From positions 1 to 55,871 of the forward strand of contig JAJFHQ010000038.1 of assembly GCA_021775525.1 (NCBI GenBank): a stretch of DNA of 55,871 bases, written 5' to 3'. Position 1 is the first letter of the stretch, and each line of letters opens with the position of its first letter. The position numbers were made by a program, and so were the translations under genes. This stretch comes from Hyphomicrobiales bacterium. Lineage in GTDB: Bacteria; Pseudomonadota; Alphaproteobacteria; Rhizobiales; Methyloligellaceae. The notes beneath the pieces were generated by a model. The model searched no databases. It saw nothing but the letters and a program-made list of their open reading frames with translations, and was not told the origin of the DNA. Of this stretch, positions 27,930 through 36,052 are shown one piece after another.

Positions 27930-28466
27930 TCAGTGCACCGCGACGCAGGTGCAGTCAACCAAACGGCAGACCTCCTGGGAGACGCTGCCAAAGGTGACCG
28001 CCTCTATCTGGCGCAATCCCCGCGTCCCCATAACGATCGTATCTACTTTTGTTGCTTCGGCCGCCGCCTTGATCGCGGGCGCCGCGGCGCCATCGGCAAG
28101 CTCGAGCATTTCGGCACTCACGCCTCGCTCCGCGGCATGTGCCGTGGCGCGTTTCAGCACGTGGGTGCCGATTTGGCGCAACAGGCTCTCGGGCGCAGGC
28201 CGCCTGGGTACGTTGCGTTCACCCATCAATTCCTCAACCGTGCGCTGCGCCTCGGGGCAATGTTCACACTCATGTAACTCGCTCACCACATCTCCACCGG
28301 CTTTGGAAAGCTCCGGTAGGCGCAGCAATTCATCAGGCTCCTTGTCGCGCAGCAGGACATGCAGAAGCTTCACATTTGCTTTGTGTTTTTGCGCCAGGTC
28401 CAATGCCAGGTCGAGCGCCTTTTCAGCGGCTACCGACCCGTCGGTGGGCACGAGAATTGTTTTCAT
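27930..28466 (-). CDS. Universal stress protein (UspA family)
   Basis: The 178-residue protein has KTILVPTDGSVAAEKALDLAL at the start and the C-terminal nucleotide-binding block DTIVMGTRGL followed by FGSVSQEVCRLVDCTCVAV, which correspond to the Usp ATP-binding motif G-x2-G-x9-G(S/T). An insertion with CEHCPEAQR after residue 65 is unusual. The start at 28466 follows an open extension that lacks family features. It probably is a stress-induced cytoplasmic protein. Confidence 0.88.
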   Translation of the reverse strand: MKTILVPTDGSVAAEKALDLALDLAQKHKANVKLLHVLLRDKEPDELLRLPELSKAGGDVVSELHECEHCPEAQRTVEELMGERNVPRRPAPESLLRQIGTHVLKRATAHAAERGVSAEMLELADGAAAPAIKAAAEATKVDTIVMGTRGLRQIEAVTFGSVSQEVCRLVDCTCVAVH

Positions 28467-28600
28467 GGAACTCCTCGCATGCGCCAATGCACGGCCTGCA
28501 CTGGCATTGATCAGGACAATTACCAGCACAATGCGGTCGAGCGGAACCGGGCGCCTTGACCTCGCTCAAGTCACGTAGCCAGGTTGAAGGATGTCCAGAA

Positions 28601-29131
28601 TTACCGGATGAAATTTTTTACATAGTCCGCGCCGAGGCCAACATTTTCGAAATGCTCGGTGTAGGCCTCGATACGAGTGAAGACGTCGGCATATCCGGTA
28701 GTATTGCCCTCGCTGTCGCAGTTGATCAGCGCCCCGGTCATGTGAAACAGCGTAATCGTGTCTTCGCCGGTATCTTCAGCCACCAGCGTGTGCACGTCTC
28801 CCGGCGGCTCGAAAATATAAGAACCGGGCCCCGCCACCCAGTCATGTTCAAGGTAGCGCCATTTGCCCTGGATGACGAAGCCATGGACAGGGGCGGGGTG
28901 GCGATGGCAGGAGATCACGCCGGACCCTCTGAACCGGTTGAGATGCACCCAGTAACCTTGGGATACATTGAGGCAGAGAGGTCGTGACCAGCGGTTCTCT
29001 CCAAGCGGCGCCCACAGCCTTTCGTCATCATCTGCAAAAGAATCCTGGATAAAGATTTCCTGCAAGGCGAATGGGCTGATCGGCCCCTGATAAGGTTTCA
29101 TCGCGTCGTTAGTTTTCGTTTTATCAAGCAT
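28601..29131 (-). CDS. Cupin-domain protein, 2,4'-dihydroxyacetophenone dioxygenase-like
   Basis: The 176-residue protein has one cupin barrel with the metal-binding motif GVISCHRHPAPVHGFVIQGKW (two or three His plus Glu/Gln variation) and a late PPGDVHTL histidine. The sequence style, including KWRYLEHDW and FTRIEAY, fits the DAD/ChrR-like cupins. A ring-cleaving or other dioxygenase role is possible, but only the metal-binding fold is secure. Confidence 0.75.
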   Translation of the reverse strand: MLDKTKTNDAMKPYQGPISPFALQEIFIQDSFADDDERLWAPLGENRWSRPLCLNVSQGYWVHLNRFRGSGVISCHRHPAPVHGFVIQGKWRYLEHDWVAGPGSYIFEPPGDVHTLVAEDTGEDTITLFHMTGALINCDSEGNTTGYADVFTRIEAYTEHFENVGLGADYVKNFIR

Positions 29132-29179
29132 TGTTTAATCCCGTCCCAACTGCTTTGTCGTCCTGGGCGTAGCCTCGGT

Positions 29180-30460
29180 TTAACCGCCCGTTTCAGGTGG
29201 TGCGCATTGTCCATAGGGGTTGCGGATCATGCCTGCCGGGCAAGGGGACTTGTTAATCAAGCCTGGGACGAGTTGCTGGATGATGCCCTGCAACTGTTGG
29301 GCAGAGGAGGGTTCCTGATCGGAATTCGATTGAGATTGCGTCGTGTTGGCCGGGTATCGGGAGACGCATTTCGAACCCTGGCGCTTGTAGCCCGGCCCGC
29401 AGAAAGAGGTGACCTCTGATTTCTTGATACACTGGCCCTCAAGCCAGACCGTGCCGCCCGGACAGCCACTCTTCTTTTTCTTCACGTAGGTTTTCTTCTT
29501 TTTCCTTGGCGGTGCGTATGTGCGCACGGGCCGGGGCGCAAACCTGGCGCAACCCGGCGTTGTAACGCTACATCGCTTCAGGACATTGCAGATGGCGTGG
29601 CGGCTGTTGCCGAGCTGGAAGGTGACGCCCATGGGTGGCGATGAGATCGTGAAGGATTGCGCCGACATCATGTCGTTCACAAAGCTGCCACCGGGTTGGA
29701 ACCCGCTGCCCGTCACTTCAGAATTGATCGCCACTTCCCCCGTCAGCCCCATCACGTTGGCCGGAAGGATATGCTCATTGCCATTGGTAAAGCGGATCGA
29801 AAGGCGCTGGTCGTTGGTCCCGTACTGGCCTATCGAAGCACTCAGCCCCTGTTCGATGCGCTGATCGAAATCGGGATATACGCCGCGGTTCGATTCACCC
29901 AGCACCGTGATGAGCTGCCGGTTGACGTTGCAAAAGGCGGTGAACTCAAGCCCGCTGCTGCGCACGCTCGCGGAATAAGCAGAGGCATTGCCCTCATCCA
30001 TGGTGTAATTGCCGTTACTCCAAGGTGTCGCATCAGGACCCAGATGAATTGGTTGCAGTACCGGGGGCGGTGGTGGCGGTGTTGCGACTGGCAGTGGGAC
30101 AGGTGGCGGTGGTGGAGGTGGCGGTGTGGCCTCAACAGCGGCCGGTGCGGTCGCGGGCGTGCTGTTGGTCTCGGTGCCAAGCCGCCTTACATAAGCACGG
30201 GCAAGGTCAGCGCGAAATCCCGACGGAAAATTGTTGAGGAAAGCTTCCCAGGCTTCCAGGGTGCCGAGTTCCTTGGCGCCCTCAAAGGCTTCCTTTTCCG
30301 TAGCGCCTTGAGCAAGGCGGATAACGCCATGGGATTTCGCTCCGGAAATCTTTGAACGTTGCGTGAGCCCGCTGGCGTACGCAGCATCGGGTGTGCTCGG
30401 GAGAAAATTGGAAAGGCCAATGATGATTGCCAGTATAAATACGAACTTGCTACTACGCAT
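29180..30460 (-). CDS. Secreted protein with proline-rich linker and C-terminal Cys motifs
   Basis: The 426-residue product has a signal peptide (hydrophobic stretch after MRSSKFVF), a short LEAWEAFLNNFPSGFRADLA segment typical of repeats in alphaproteobacterial envelope proteins, a long proline run near residues 115-145, a middle beta-rich domain, and a lysine-rich stretch followed by three repeats of the form CP-G-x5-G-x-C (CPGGTVWLEGQC, CGPGYKRQGSKC, CPAGMIRNPYGQC). No enzymatic motif is seen. It is probably periplasmic or surface-exposed. The start at 30460 has AGGAAG upstream. Confidence 0.7.
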   Translation of the reverse strand: MRSSKFVFILAIIIGLSNFLPSTPDAAYASGLTQRSKISGAKSHGVIRLAQGATEKEAFEGAKELGTLEAWEAFLNNFPSGFRADLARAYVRRLGTETNSTPATAPAAVEATPPPPPPPPVPLPVATPPPPPPVLQPIHLGPDATPWSNGNYTMDEGNASAYSASVRSSGLEFTAFCNVNRQLITVLGESNRGVYPDFDQRIEQGLSASIGQYGTNDQRLSIRFTNGNEHILPANVMGLTGEVAINSEVTGSGFQPGGSFVNDMMSAQSFTISSPPMGVTFQLGNSRHAICNVLKRCSVTTPGCARFAPRPVRTYAPPRKKKKTYVKKKKSGCPGGTVWLEGQCIKKSEVTSFCGPGYKRQGSKCVSRYPANTTQSQSNSDQEPSSAQQLQGIIQQLVPGLINKSPCPAGMIRNPYGQCAPPETGG

Positions 30461-30579
30461 ACCATCTTCCTTTTGACACAGCGCATTCTGCAATTTGCCT
30501 GCGATACTGTTACGTATATCAGCTGTGACCGCAACATTTTGCCATCCCTTTTAACCAGCTCACCCCTGATAGATCATCC

Positions 30580-31467
30580 ATGACGCCAGCCCCGCAACAC
30601 AGCGACTCATTCAAAGGCATCCTGGCAATGATCGTGGCGGCGCTGCTGCTCACGCTCAATGACGCAACGTCCAAGTGGCTGACGGAAACCTATCCCGTCT
30701 GGCAAGTGCTCGCCTTGCGGCAATCCTGTTCGCTGCTGCTCATCATCCCCTACATCCATTTTGTAGCCGGCTGGGGGAGGGTCAAAGTCACAAACCGGGC
30801 GGGGATGATCCTGCGCTCGGCCTTCTTTGTCGCCACCACCGCAACCATCGTCGTAAGTTTCTGGCTCTTGCCATTGGCACTTGTTACGGCGATTGCCTTT
30901 TCCAGCCCGCTCTTTGTGGTCGCATTTTCACACTTGTTTACCCAAGAGACAGTTGGCCTGCGTCGCTGGCTTGCGGTCCTGGCGGGTTTCGCTGGTGTTT
31001 TGCTGATCGTGCGCCCGGGCGGCGCCGGGTTCGAGCTGGTTCTGATACTGCCGGTACTCGCGGCCCTGTTCGCCGGATGCCGGGATATCATCACCCGCGG
31101 GCTCTCGCGTACTGAGGCTTCGATCTCGATTCTGCTGTGGGGCAATCTGGCGGTGGTCTGCGTGGCGCTGACCGTGACGCTGTTGCAGGGCTGGGAGTCC
31201 ATCACTGGCACAGCAGCGTTATTGCTGTTTTTAAATGGTGCGCTGAATGCGGCGGCACACTTTCTCATCATCGAGGCCCTTCGTCTTGGCGAGGCCTCCC
31301 TTGTGTCGCCGTTCCGGTATTCCGGGTTGATCTGGGCCACCATACTGGGGCTTGTCATCTGGGGTGACTTCCCCAATAGCTGGACTCTGGCCGGCGCCCT
31401 CATTCTTGTGGCGAGCGGCGTTTACATCATTGAGCGGTCTCCGCAGGCCGCGAAACCGGGGGGATGA
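30580..31467 (+). CDS. EamA/DMT-family transporter
   Basis: The 295-residue protein has ten membrane helices in two EamA halves, with LLTLNDATSKWLTETYPVWQ in helix 1-2 and SLVSPFRYSGLIWATILGLVIWGDFP in the second half, both frequent in alphaproteobacterial DMT proteins. The substrate is unknown. Its stop overlaps the start of the next gene by four bases (ATGA), so the two are translationally coupled. Confidence 0.88.
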   Translation: MTPAPQHSDSFKGILAMIVAALLLTLNDATSKWLTETYPVWQVLALRQSCSLLLIIPYIHFVAGWGRVKVTNRAGMILRSAFFVATTATIVVSFWLLPLALVTAIAFSSPLFVVAFSHLFTQETVGLRRWLAVLAGFAGVLLIVRPGGAGFELVLILPVLAALFAGCRDIITRGLSRTEASISILLWGNLAVVCVALTVTLLQGWESITGTAALLLFLNGALNAAAHFLIIEALRLGEASLVSPFRYSGLIWATILGLVIWGDFPNSWTLAGALILVASGVYIIERSPQAAKPGG

Positions 31468-31901
31468 CCATGAGCGGAATTACGCTCGATCAGGCACGCA
31501 AAATCATCACGGGTGCCTTGGCCAAGGGGATTGACCAGGGCCTGAAACCACTCTCGGTCGTAGTTCTGGATGCGGGTGGGCACACCACGGCCTTTGAGCG
31601 CCAGGACGGCGCCAGTGCCATGCGTTTCAAGATCGCGCACGGCAAGGCCTATGGGTGCATTGCCATGGGGCTTGGTTCGAGGGCACTTTTTGAGCGGGTG
31701 CAGAAGCAGCCCTATTTTCTCGACGCCATGAACGCATTGGCCGATGGCGCGTTGGTGCCAGTCCCAGGCGGTGTGCTGATCCGCGATGATTCTGGCGCTC
31801 TGTTAGGAGCGGTTGGCGTGACGGGAGACAATTCCGACAATGACGAGATGTGCGCACTCGCCGGAATTGAAGCTGCGGGACTGGTTGCCGATGCGGGGTG
31901 A
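31464..31901 (+). CDS. GlcG/HbpS (DUF336) family protein
   Basis: The 145-residue protein has the family start ITLDQARKIITGALAKG, then VVVLDAGGHTTAFERQDGA, FKIAHGKAYGCIAMG and the late block GGVLIRDDSGALLGAVGVTGD. Members bind heme or cobalamin in some species, and others accompany catabolic operons. The role here is unknown. The ABC repeat at 31914 begins 12 bases after the stop. Confidence 0.88.
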   Translation: MTMSGITLDQARKIITGALAKGIDQGLKPLSVVVLDAGGHTTAFERQDGASAMRFKIAHGKAYGCIAMGLGSRALFERVQKQPYFLDAMNALADGALVPVPGGVLIRDDSGALLGAVGVTGDNSDNDEMCALAGIEAAGLVADAG

Positions 31902-31913
31902 GACACGAGTTTC

Positions 31914-31987
31914 ATGTCCGCTTTCGGGGGCAAAGCGGTCGTAAACAGGGTCCGGCCTAATGTCTGATTATGACCCAAAGCGGACAT
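31914..31987 (+). repeat. ABC composite repeat, units B and C
   Basis: Unit B (31914-31942) has loop CGGGGGC and a degenerated right arm. Unit C (31960-31987) has one left-arm mismatch (ATGTCTGATT). The spacer is 17 nt. It follows the GlcG-like gene and precedes a DMT gene. Confidence 0.8.
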
Positions 31988-32147
31988 TGGCTGAAGCGAC
32001 ACGTCAAATGTGGCAAGACGGCAAACTTGAATGCATATCCCATTCGGTATCAAAGCAAGAAACGGGTGGATCGCCTCCCTCGATTTTACTAGTTCTCCGT
32101 GTGCGTGAAAAATTGCAAAGGAACGCGGGGTGGACGCTCCAAAGACA

Positions 32148-33050
32148 ATGGACGGACATGATTGGAGCCTCTTGATCCTGCTTTCAGTTCTATGGGGTGG
32201 TGCATACTTCTTTGCAGGCGTTGCCGTTAAAGAGCTGCCACCGTTAACCGTGGTTCTGGCCCGTGTATCTTTGGCGGCAATCGCCTTGTTACCGCTATTT
32301 TGGTATTTCGGCCATTCGTTACCAAAGTCATTTTCTGGCTGGCTTCCGTTCTTCGGCATGGGCCTTTTGAACAATGTACTTCCATTCGGCTTCATATTTG
32401 CGGGCCAGACCCAAATTACTGTCGGTCTTTCCTCTATCATCAATGCCATGACACCGTTGTTCACTGTTGTCGTGATGGCCGCCTTCCGCGAAGAACGCTT
32501 GACCGCATACCGGATCATCGGGGTGCTTTTGGGCGTCGTAGGGGTTGCCGTGTTGCGAGGATTTGATGGTGATTTGAACTTCAAACAGACGCTAGGGATA
32601 GGTTTGTGTTTGGTAGGTACGTTGAGTTACGGATTCGCGGCTCTTTGGGGGCGCAAGTTCCTTGCCGGTGTGCCACCGGTAAAGTCCGCGACATGCCAAT
32701 TGATGTGTTCGACTCTCGTCATGGCCGTGATTGTTTCACTCATTGACCAACCCTGGACGCTTACCGCGCCAAGCCAGGGCGCGGTCTTGTCGGTGGTGGC
32801 GCTTGCTGTCTTTGGCACTGCCCTCGCCTATATCATCTTCTTCAAGATTCTGGTTCGCTCCGGAGCAAGCAATGCCATGCTGGTGACCTTGCTGATACCG
32901 GTAACTGCGTTGATCCTTGGAAATGTCTTTTTGGAAGAACAAATCCAATCGAAGGAGATAACAGGTGCATTGATAATCGGAGCAGGGCTTCTGTTCATCG
33001 ATGGCCGTGTGATCAATCGGTTGACCGGAAAACACGCTGCCGCAAACTGA
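32148..33050 (+). CDS. EamA/DMT-family transporter, flanked by ABC repeats
   Basis: The 300-residue protein has ten hydrophobic helices with the EamA features LLSVLWGGAYFFAGVAVKELPP, ARVSLAAIALLP and the second-repeat start LGIGLCLVGTLSYGFAALWG. It is distinct from the DMT genes at 17970 and 30580. The ATG at 32148 was preferred to the GTG at 32130; neither has a strong ribosome site. An ABC repeat lies 160 bases upstream and another 45 bases after the stop, both in the gene's orientation. Confidence 0.86.
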   Translation: MDGHDWSLLILLSVLWGGAYFFAGVAVKELPPLTVVLARVSLAAIALLPLFWYFGHSLPKSFSGWLPFFGMGLLNNVLPFGFIFAGQTQITVGLSSIINAMTPLFTVVVMAAFREERLTAYRIIGVLLGVVGVAVLRGFDGDLNFKQTLGIGLCLVGTLSYGFAALWGRKFLAGVPPVKSATCQLMCSTLVMAVIVSLIDQPWTLTAPSQGAVLSVVALAVFGTALAYIIFFKILVRSGASNAMLVTLLIPVTALILGNVFLEEQIQSKEITGALIIGAGLLFIDGRVINRLTGKHAAAN

Positions 33051-33095
33051 AACAGTTCCTATCAATTTAACGCCACGGAATTTGCATATCTCCAA

Positions 33096-33170
33096 ATGTC
33101 CGCTTTTGGCAGTTAGCTAACATTTTTGGCCATGCCGCGGGATGTCCGCTTTTGAGGGTAAAGCGGACAA
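33096..33170 (+). repeat. ABC composite repeat, units A and B
   Basis: Unit A (33096-33123) keeps ATGTCCGCT, but its right arm is altered to AGCTAACAT. Unit B (33142-33170) has loop TGAGGGT. The spacer is 18 nt. Confidence 0.82.
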
Positions 33171-33214
33171 TCTCGGGTGGCGGTTCAGCCTAAGCGCAGT
33201 AGCGGGTGTACGCC

Positions 33215-33640
33215 CTAATATTCTTCCACGTCCGGATTCGACTTGAAAAAGCTCCGCTTCAGTTTCTCCATTTCCGTGACCTGGAGTGCGCGCTCCACAA
33301 GGACATCGTAGTTTCGGTCCCACTGGCGGCGCATCTTGGCGCTCAACGAAAGAGAGCGCATGGAGGCGATGTCCGGGTCAAGCGTTCGGCTGCGCCGGGC
33401 ATCATCACGCAAGTCATCGCGCTTCCACTCGGGTACGCCCAACTCGCCAATCGCTTCCCACAGGGAGCGCATATTGGGCATCGGGTCCGGCGATGGGATG
33501 CCGGTGTAGATCGAGTCCGAAAATGTCGAGATCTCGGTAGCTTGCATTTGCGCCTGCTCCATCGCCCGCGTGGCCACTTCCTTTGCAGCCAGCGGCGAGG
33601 CAGCAGCCACACCAAGGAATTTACGTCGGTCCAGCTTCAT
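33215..33640 (-). CDS. Hypothetical protein with twin-arginine signal
   Basis: The 141-residue product starts MKLDRRKFLGVAAASPLAA, a twin-arginine translocation signal (S/T-R-R-x-F-L-K-like). The mature part is helical and charged, with no known domain; it ends in LKRSFFKSNPDVEEY. AAGGGGA lies upstream of the ATG. Export of a folded protein across the inner membrane is inferred. Its function and any cofactor are unknown. Confidence 0.6.
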   Translation of the reverse strand: MKLDRRKFLGVAAASPLAAKEVATRAMEQAQMQATEISTFSDSIYTGIPSPDPMPNMRSLWEAIGELGVPEWKRDDLRDDARRSRTLDPDIASMRSLSLSAKMRRQWDRNYDVLVERALQVTEMEKLKRSFFKSNPDVEEY

Positions 33641-34086
33641 AGCTATCCCCTTTCTCTCAAACGGTCGCGCAGGCGCGCAAACCATCACGGTTCCAGTCAA
33701 CGTCTGTTCGGTTGAGTGAAATGCGGGGAGGGCCTGACAAAGCCACATCCGTCAGTCTTGGGGCCGGACGCGCAAATGCTGCAACATTGGCTGCGGGTCC
33801 ATCGCTGGTTGAAATTCGCGCCCGGCGGCACGTCTGCATATAAGCAGGTGCCGGTTGCCCGTTCGCGCTGGCGCGATGGATCAGTCGTGCGCCGGCAAAC
33901 AATATAAACTGCGCGTAGCAATCCACGCACGCGCCGTCAAGCACCCGAGGGAGTCTTGACGGCTCATCTATATATAGGGATGCAACACGTCAGCGCCAAT
34001 GGGTTGCACTGCAATCCGTGCAAATTCAATTTACACCATGCTAGAATGCGCTCTTATTCGGGGGTGCCTAATCTGGGGGTGAGGCA
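33641..34086. other. Gene-free stretch with a small inverted repeat
   Basis: No convincing gene is present. A perfect 9-bp inverted repeat (GCCGTCAAG at 33933-33941 and CTTGACGGC at 33955-33963) precedes an AT-rich TATATATA stretch and may be a regulatory or terminator hairpin. The rest shows no assigned signal. Confidence 0.4.
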
Positions 34087-34422
34087 GTGCGTTCATTTTG
34101 TTTGATATTGGTCAGTGCAGTTACGCTTTCGGCATGTGCCGCGCCCATGCGGATGCGTGAAATTGAGGCGGTGAGCGCCAATTGCGGCAACGTCACCCAT
34201 CAGATCAAGATGCTGGAAGAAGAAAAGGCCAAGAATGACAATCGTCTTCTTGCCGGTATCCAGTCCGTTGCCCCTGCGGGCATAGCCTTCAACATTGTAC
34301 GCGGAACCTTTGGCCGCAATGTCATGATTGCCACCGGCGAGTGGGCCAAGGCGATTGACATCAAGCTGGCCCAGCTGCACCGCAAAAGGGCTGCCTGCGG
34401 CAAGCGAAAACGCGCAGCTTAG
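34087..34422 (+). CDS. Small lipoprotein, hypothetical
   Basis: The 111-residue protein starts with a GTG and a lipoprotein signal with lipobox LSAC (Cys17), so it would be lipid-anchored in the envelope. The mature part is helical and basic, with a central hydrophobic stretch, GIQSVAPAGIAFNIVRGTFG. GGGGTGAG precedes the start. No family is recognised. It converges on the NnrU gene. Confidence 0.6.
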   Translation: MRSFCLILVSAVTLSACAAPMRMREIEAVSANCGNVTHQIKMLEEEKAKNDNRLLAGIQSVAPAGIAFNIVRGTFGRNVMIATGEWAKAIDIKLAQLHRKRAACGKRKRAA

Positions 34423-34429
34423 GAGGACC

Positions 34430-35113
34430 CTAGATCGGAATTGGCGACACGCCGATTATGGCCTGGTGAAAGGCGAGCACCACAATCCAGAATCCGACTG
34501 CGGTCACAATTTTCCAAGGGCCCAGGTCTCGCAACTGCAGTTTGGCCTTGCCGCTCAATATGCCCGCGAATGGCACAAAGGATGTCTGGCTGGCAAATGT
34601 ATCCCAGTCGTCACCAAACTCTTCACGCTTACGGATTTCCTGGCGCAAGGAACCTGCAATCGCCAGAATCCCAAGCGGCACGAACAGCAGTGCGGAAGTC
34701 GCATCTGGACGGTTAGCAAGGTGCAGGCAGGCCCAGATCGCAATGGCCCACATCACCGGGTGACGAGTGATGGCAAAAATACCGGTCCAGCGATAGGGCG
34801 TCTTCAAGGCATCCTTACCGAGCATGCTTGAGGGATTGCGCGAAGTCGTGCCCGAGATGACAAATATGAACGGTATCAGCATCATCACCACGGTAAACCA
34901 TTTCAGGCCGGGTCCTGTCTCGTAGAGGGGCAAACTGGCGGGAGCATTTCGGTATGCGTAGATCATCCAGGCAAACCCGAGAGTTGAGGCAAGTGAAAAC
35001 AGGCCCATATAGGCCGGGTCGCCAATTCTGGATATGACCCATTCACGTGTTTTCAATGCGGGAAGCAAATGCAGAGCGACAAATACCAGTGCCGCGATCG
35101 CAAGTTGGGTCAT
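34430..35113 (-). CDS. NnrU family membrane protein
   Basis: The 227-residue protein has six membrane helices and the family pattern ALKTREWVISRIGDPAYMGLF, YETGPGLKW, and FAITRHPVMWAIAIWACLHL with the TRHP and HL residues conserved in NnrU. NnrU proteins are inner-membrane proteins linked in some bacteria to nitrite/NO reduction, but here no denitrification genes are near. Function is therefore not implied. Confidence 0.86.
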   Translation of the reverse strand: MTQLAIAALVFVALHLLPALKTREWVISRIGDPAYMGLFSLASTLGFAWMIYAYRNAPASLPLYETGPGLKWFTVVMMLIPFIFVISGTTSRNPSSMLGKDALKTPYRWTGIFAITRHPVMWAIAIWACLHLANRPDATSALLFVPLGILAIAGSLRQEIRKREEFGDDWDTFASQTSFVPFAGILSGKAKLQLRDLGPWKIVTAVGFWIVVLAFHQAIIGVSPIPI

Positions 35114-35167
35114 CTCAAGTCTCCAGAGTGATGCAGGCCAAAGGCTGGCTCAGCAGTGGTGAATTGT

Positions 35168-35986
35168 CTAGTCGGTATTGGTCTTGCCGACGGGTATTGC
35201 CCCTTCACCGGGCTCGGACGTACTCCAGATGATCTTCTTGTAATCAAACCCGCTGTCGATGGTTGGTTTTACGACCCGAAAATAGGGCGACAGATCAAAA
35301 TCTCGCGGGACAAAAAGGGAGTGATGCCTGATCCGGTGAATTTCTGAGCGGCTGTAGGGGCTGACCACCCGTTCATGATCCTTGATGAGTTCGATTGAAG
35401 GCAGGATCGGGTAGCGCACCGACTGGAAGGCCTGGGCGATGAGCGATGAACAAATCGCCCGTGTTGGCGTGCCCGACCCCAAAGCGATCATACGCCGGCG
35501 CCAGCGTACCGGTACCGGCGGCATGGGGAACAGGTAGCGTGCCAGGTCTAGAATGTTCCGAGTGTCATATTTCGTGCCCAACTTGCCGATCATGTACTGG
35601 ACGACTTTATCCCGGTCAGTATTTGTCAGGTTGACGGCCCTGCAGATGCGCGTGTTGTAGGTCTCGTATTTCGAGAGCGGCACGGCAACGCAGCCCTCGC
35701 CCAGATTCGATTCAATCAAAGTGAGGTTTTTATCCCCTTTGCCACCCTTGTTGAGGACATCACCGACATATATCGCGGCATGGGACCAGGTGGACTGGGT
35801 AAGATATTTGATCGCAACCGCAATCTTCTGGTTGCCCTCAATGAGCAGGATGTCCCCGGGCTGAAGCGTGCGTTCCAGTGTTTCCGGGTCGGATGGCGTA
35901 AAGGGTCTGTAACCGCTGGATTCCTTTTGCAGGATTCCGGCTAGCCAGTTGCCGATGCCGTCCAGGGTTTTGTCAAAAAACGTCAT
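35168..35986 (-). CDS. YiiX/YebB-like permuted papain (C92) peptidase-like protein
   Basis: The 272-residue protein has the arrangement of YiiX-like permuted NlpC/P60 proteins: GDILLIEGNQKIAVAIKYLT, then TWSHAAIYVG with the catalytic His, and later RAICSSLIAQAF with the Cys. Members are thought to be amidases of the lipid-anchored peptidoglycan type. No signal peptide is seen, so it may be cytoplasmic. The ATG at 35986 is chosen. The gene lies between the PDZ protein and NnrU genes on the same strand. Confidence 0.75.
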   Translation of the reverse strand: MTFFDKTLDGIGNWLAGILQKESSGYRPFTPSDPETLERTLQPGDILLIEGNQKIAVAIKYLTQSTWSHAAIYVGDVLNKGGKGDKNLTLIESNLGEGCVAVPLSKYETYNTRICRAVNLTNTDRDKVVQYMIGKLGTKYDTRNILDLARYLFPMPPVPVRWRRRMIALGSGTPTRAICSSLIAQAFQSVRYPILPSIELIKDHERVVSPYSRSEIHRIRHHSLFVPRDFDLSPYFRVVKPTIDSGFDYKKIIWSTSEPGEGAIPVGKTNTD

Positions 35987-36052
35987 TCTCAACCATGCAA
36001 CACGAACCCGGCCTCGCCGGTAATGATTCAAATAATGGAATTGGGTTGGAGT

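Noticed and set aside
31712-32584. Long minus-strand frame over the GlcG gene end and the DMT gene start
   Set aside because: It runs antisense through two well-supported genes and the ABC repeat; its ALPPKAD segment is translated repeat DNA.
33657-33944. 95-codon minus-strand frame in the intergenic region
   Set aside because: No ribosome site, no domain, and a composition typical of non-coding GC-rich DNA.
33933-33963. Small inverted repeat as a riboswitch or ncRNA
   Set aside because: Only a 9-bp stem is visible with no conserved aptamer pattern; it is kept only as a possible hairpin.
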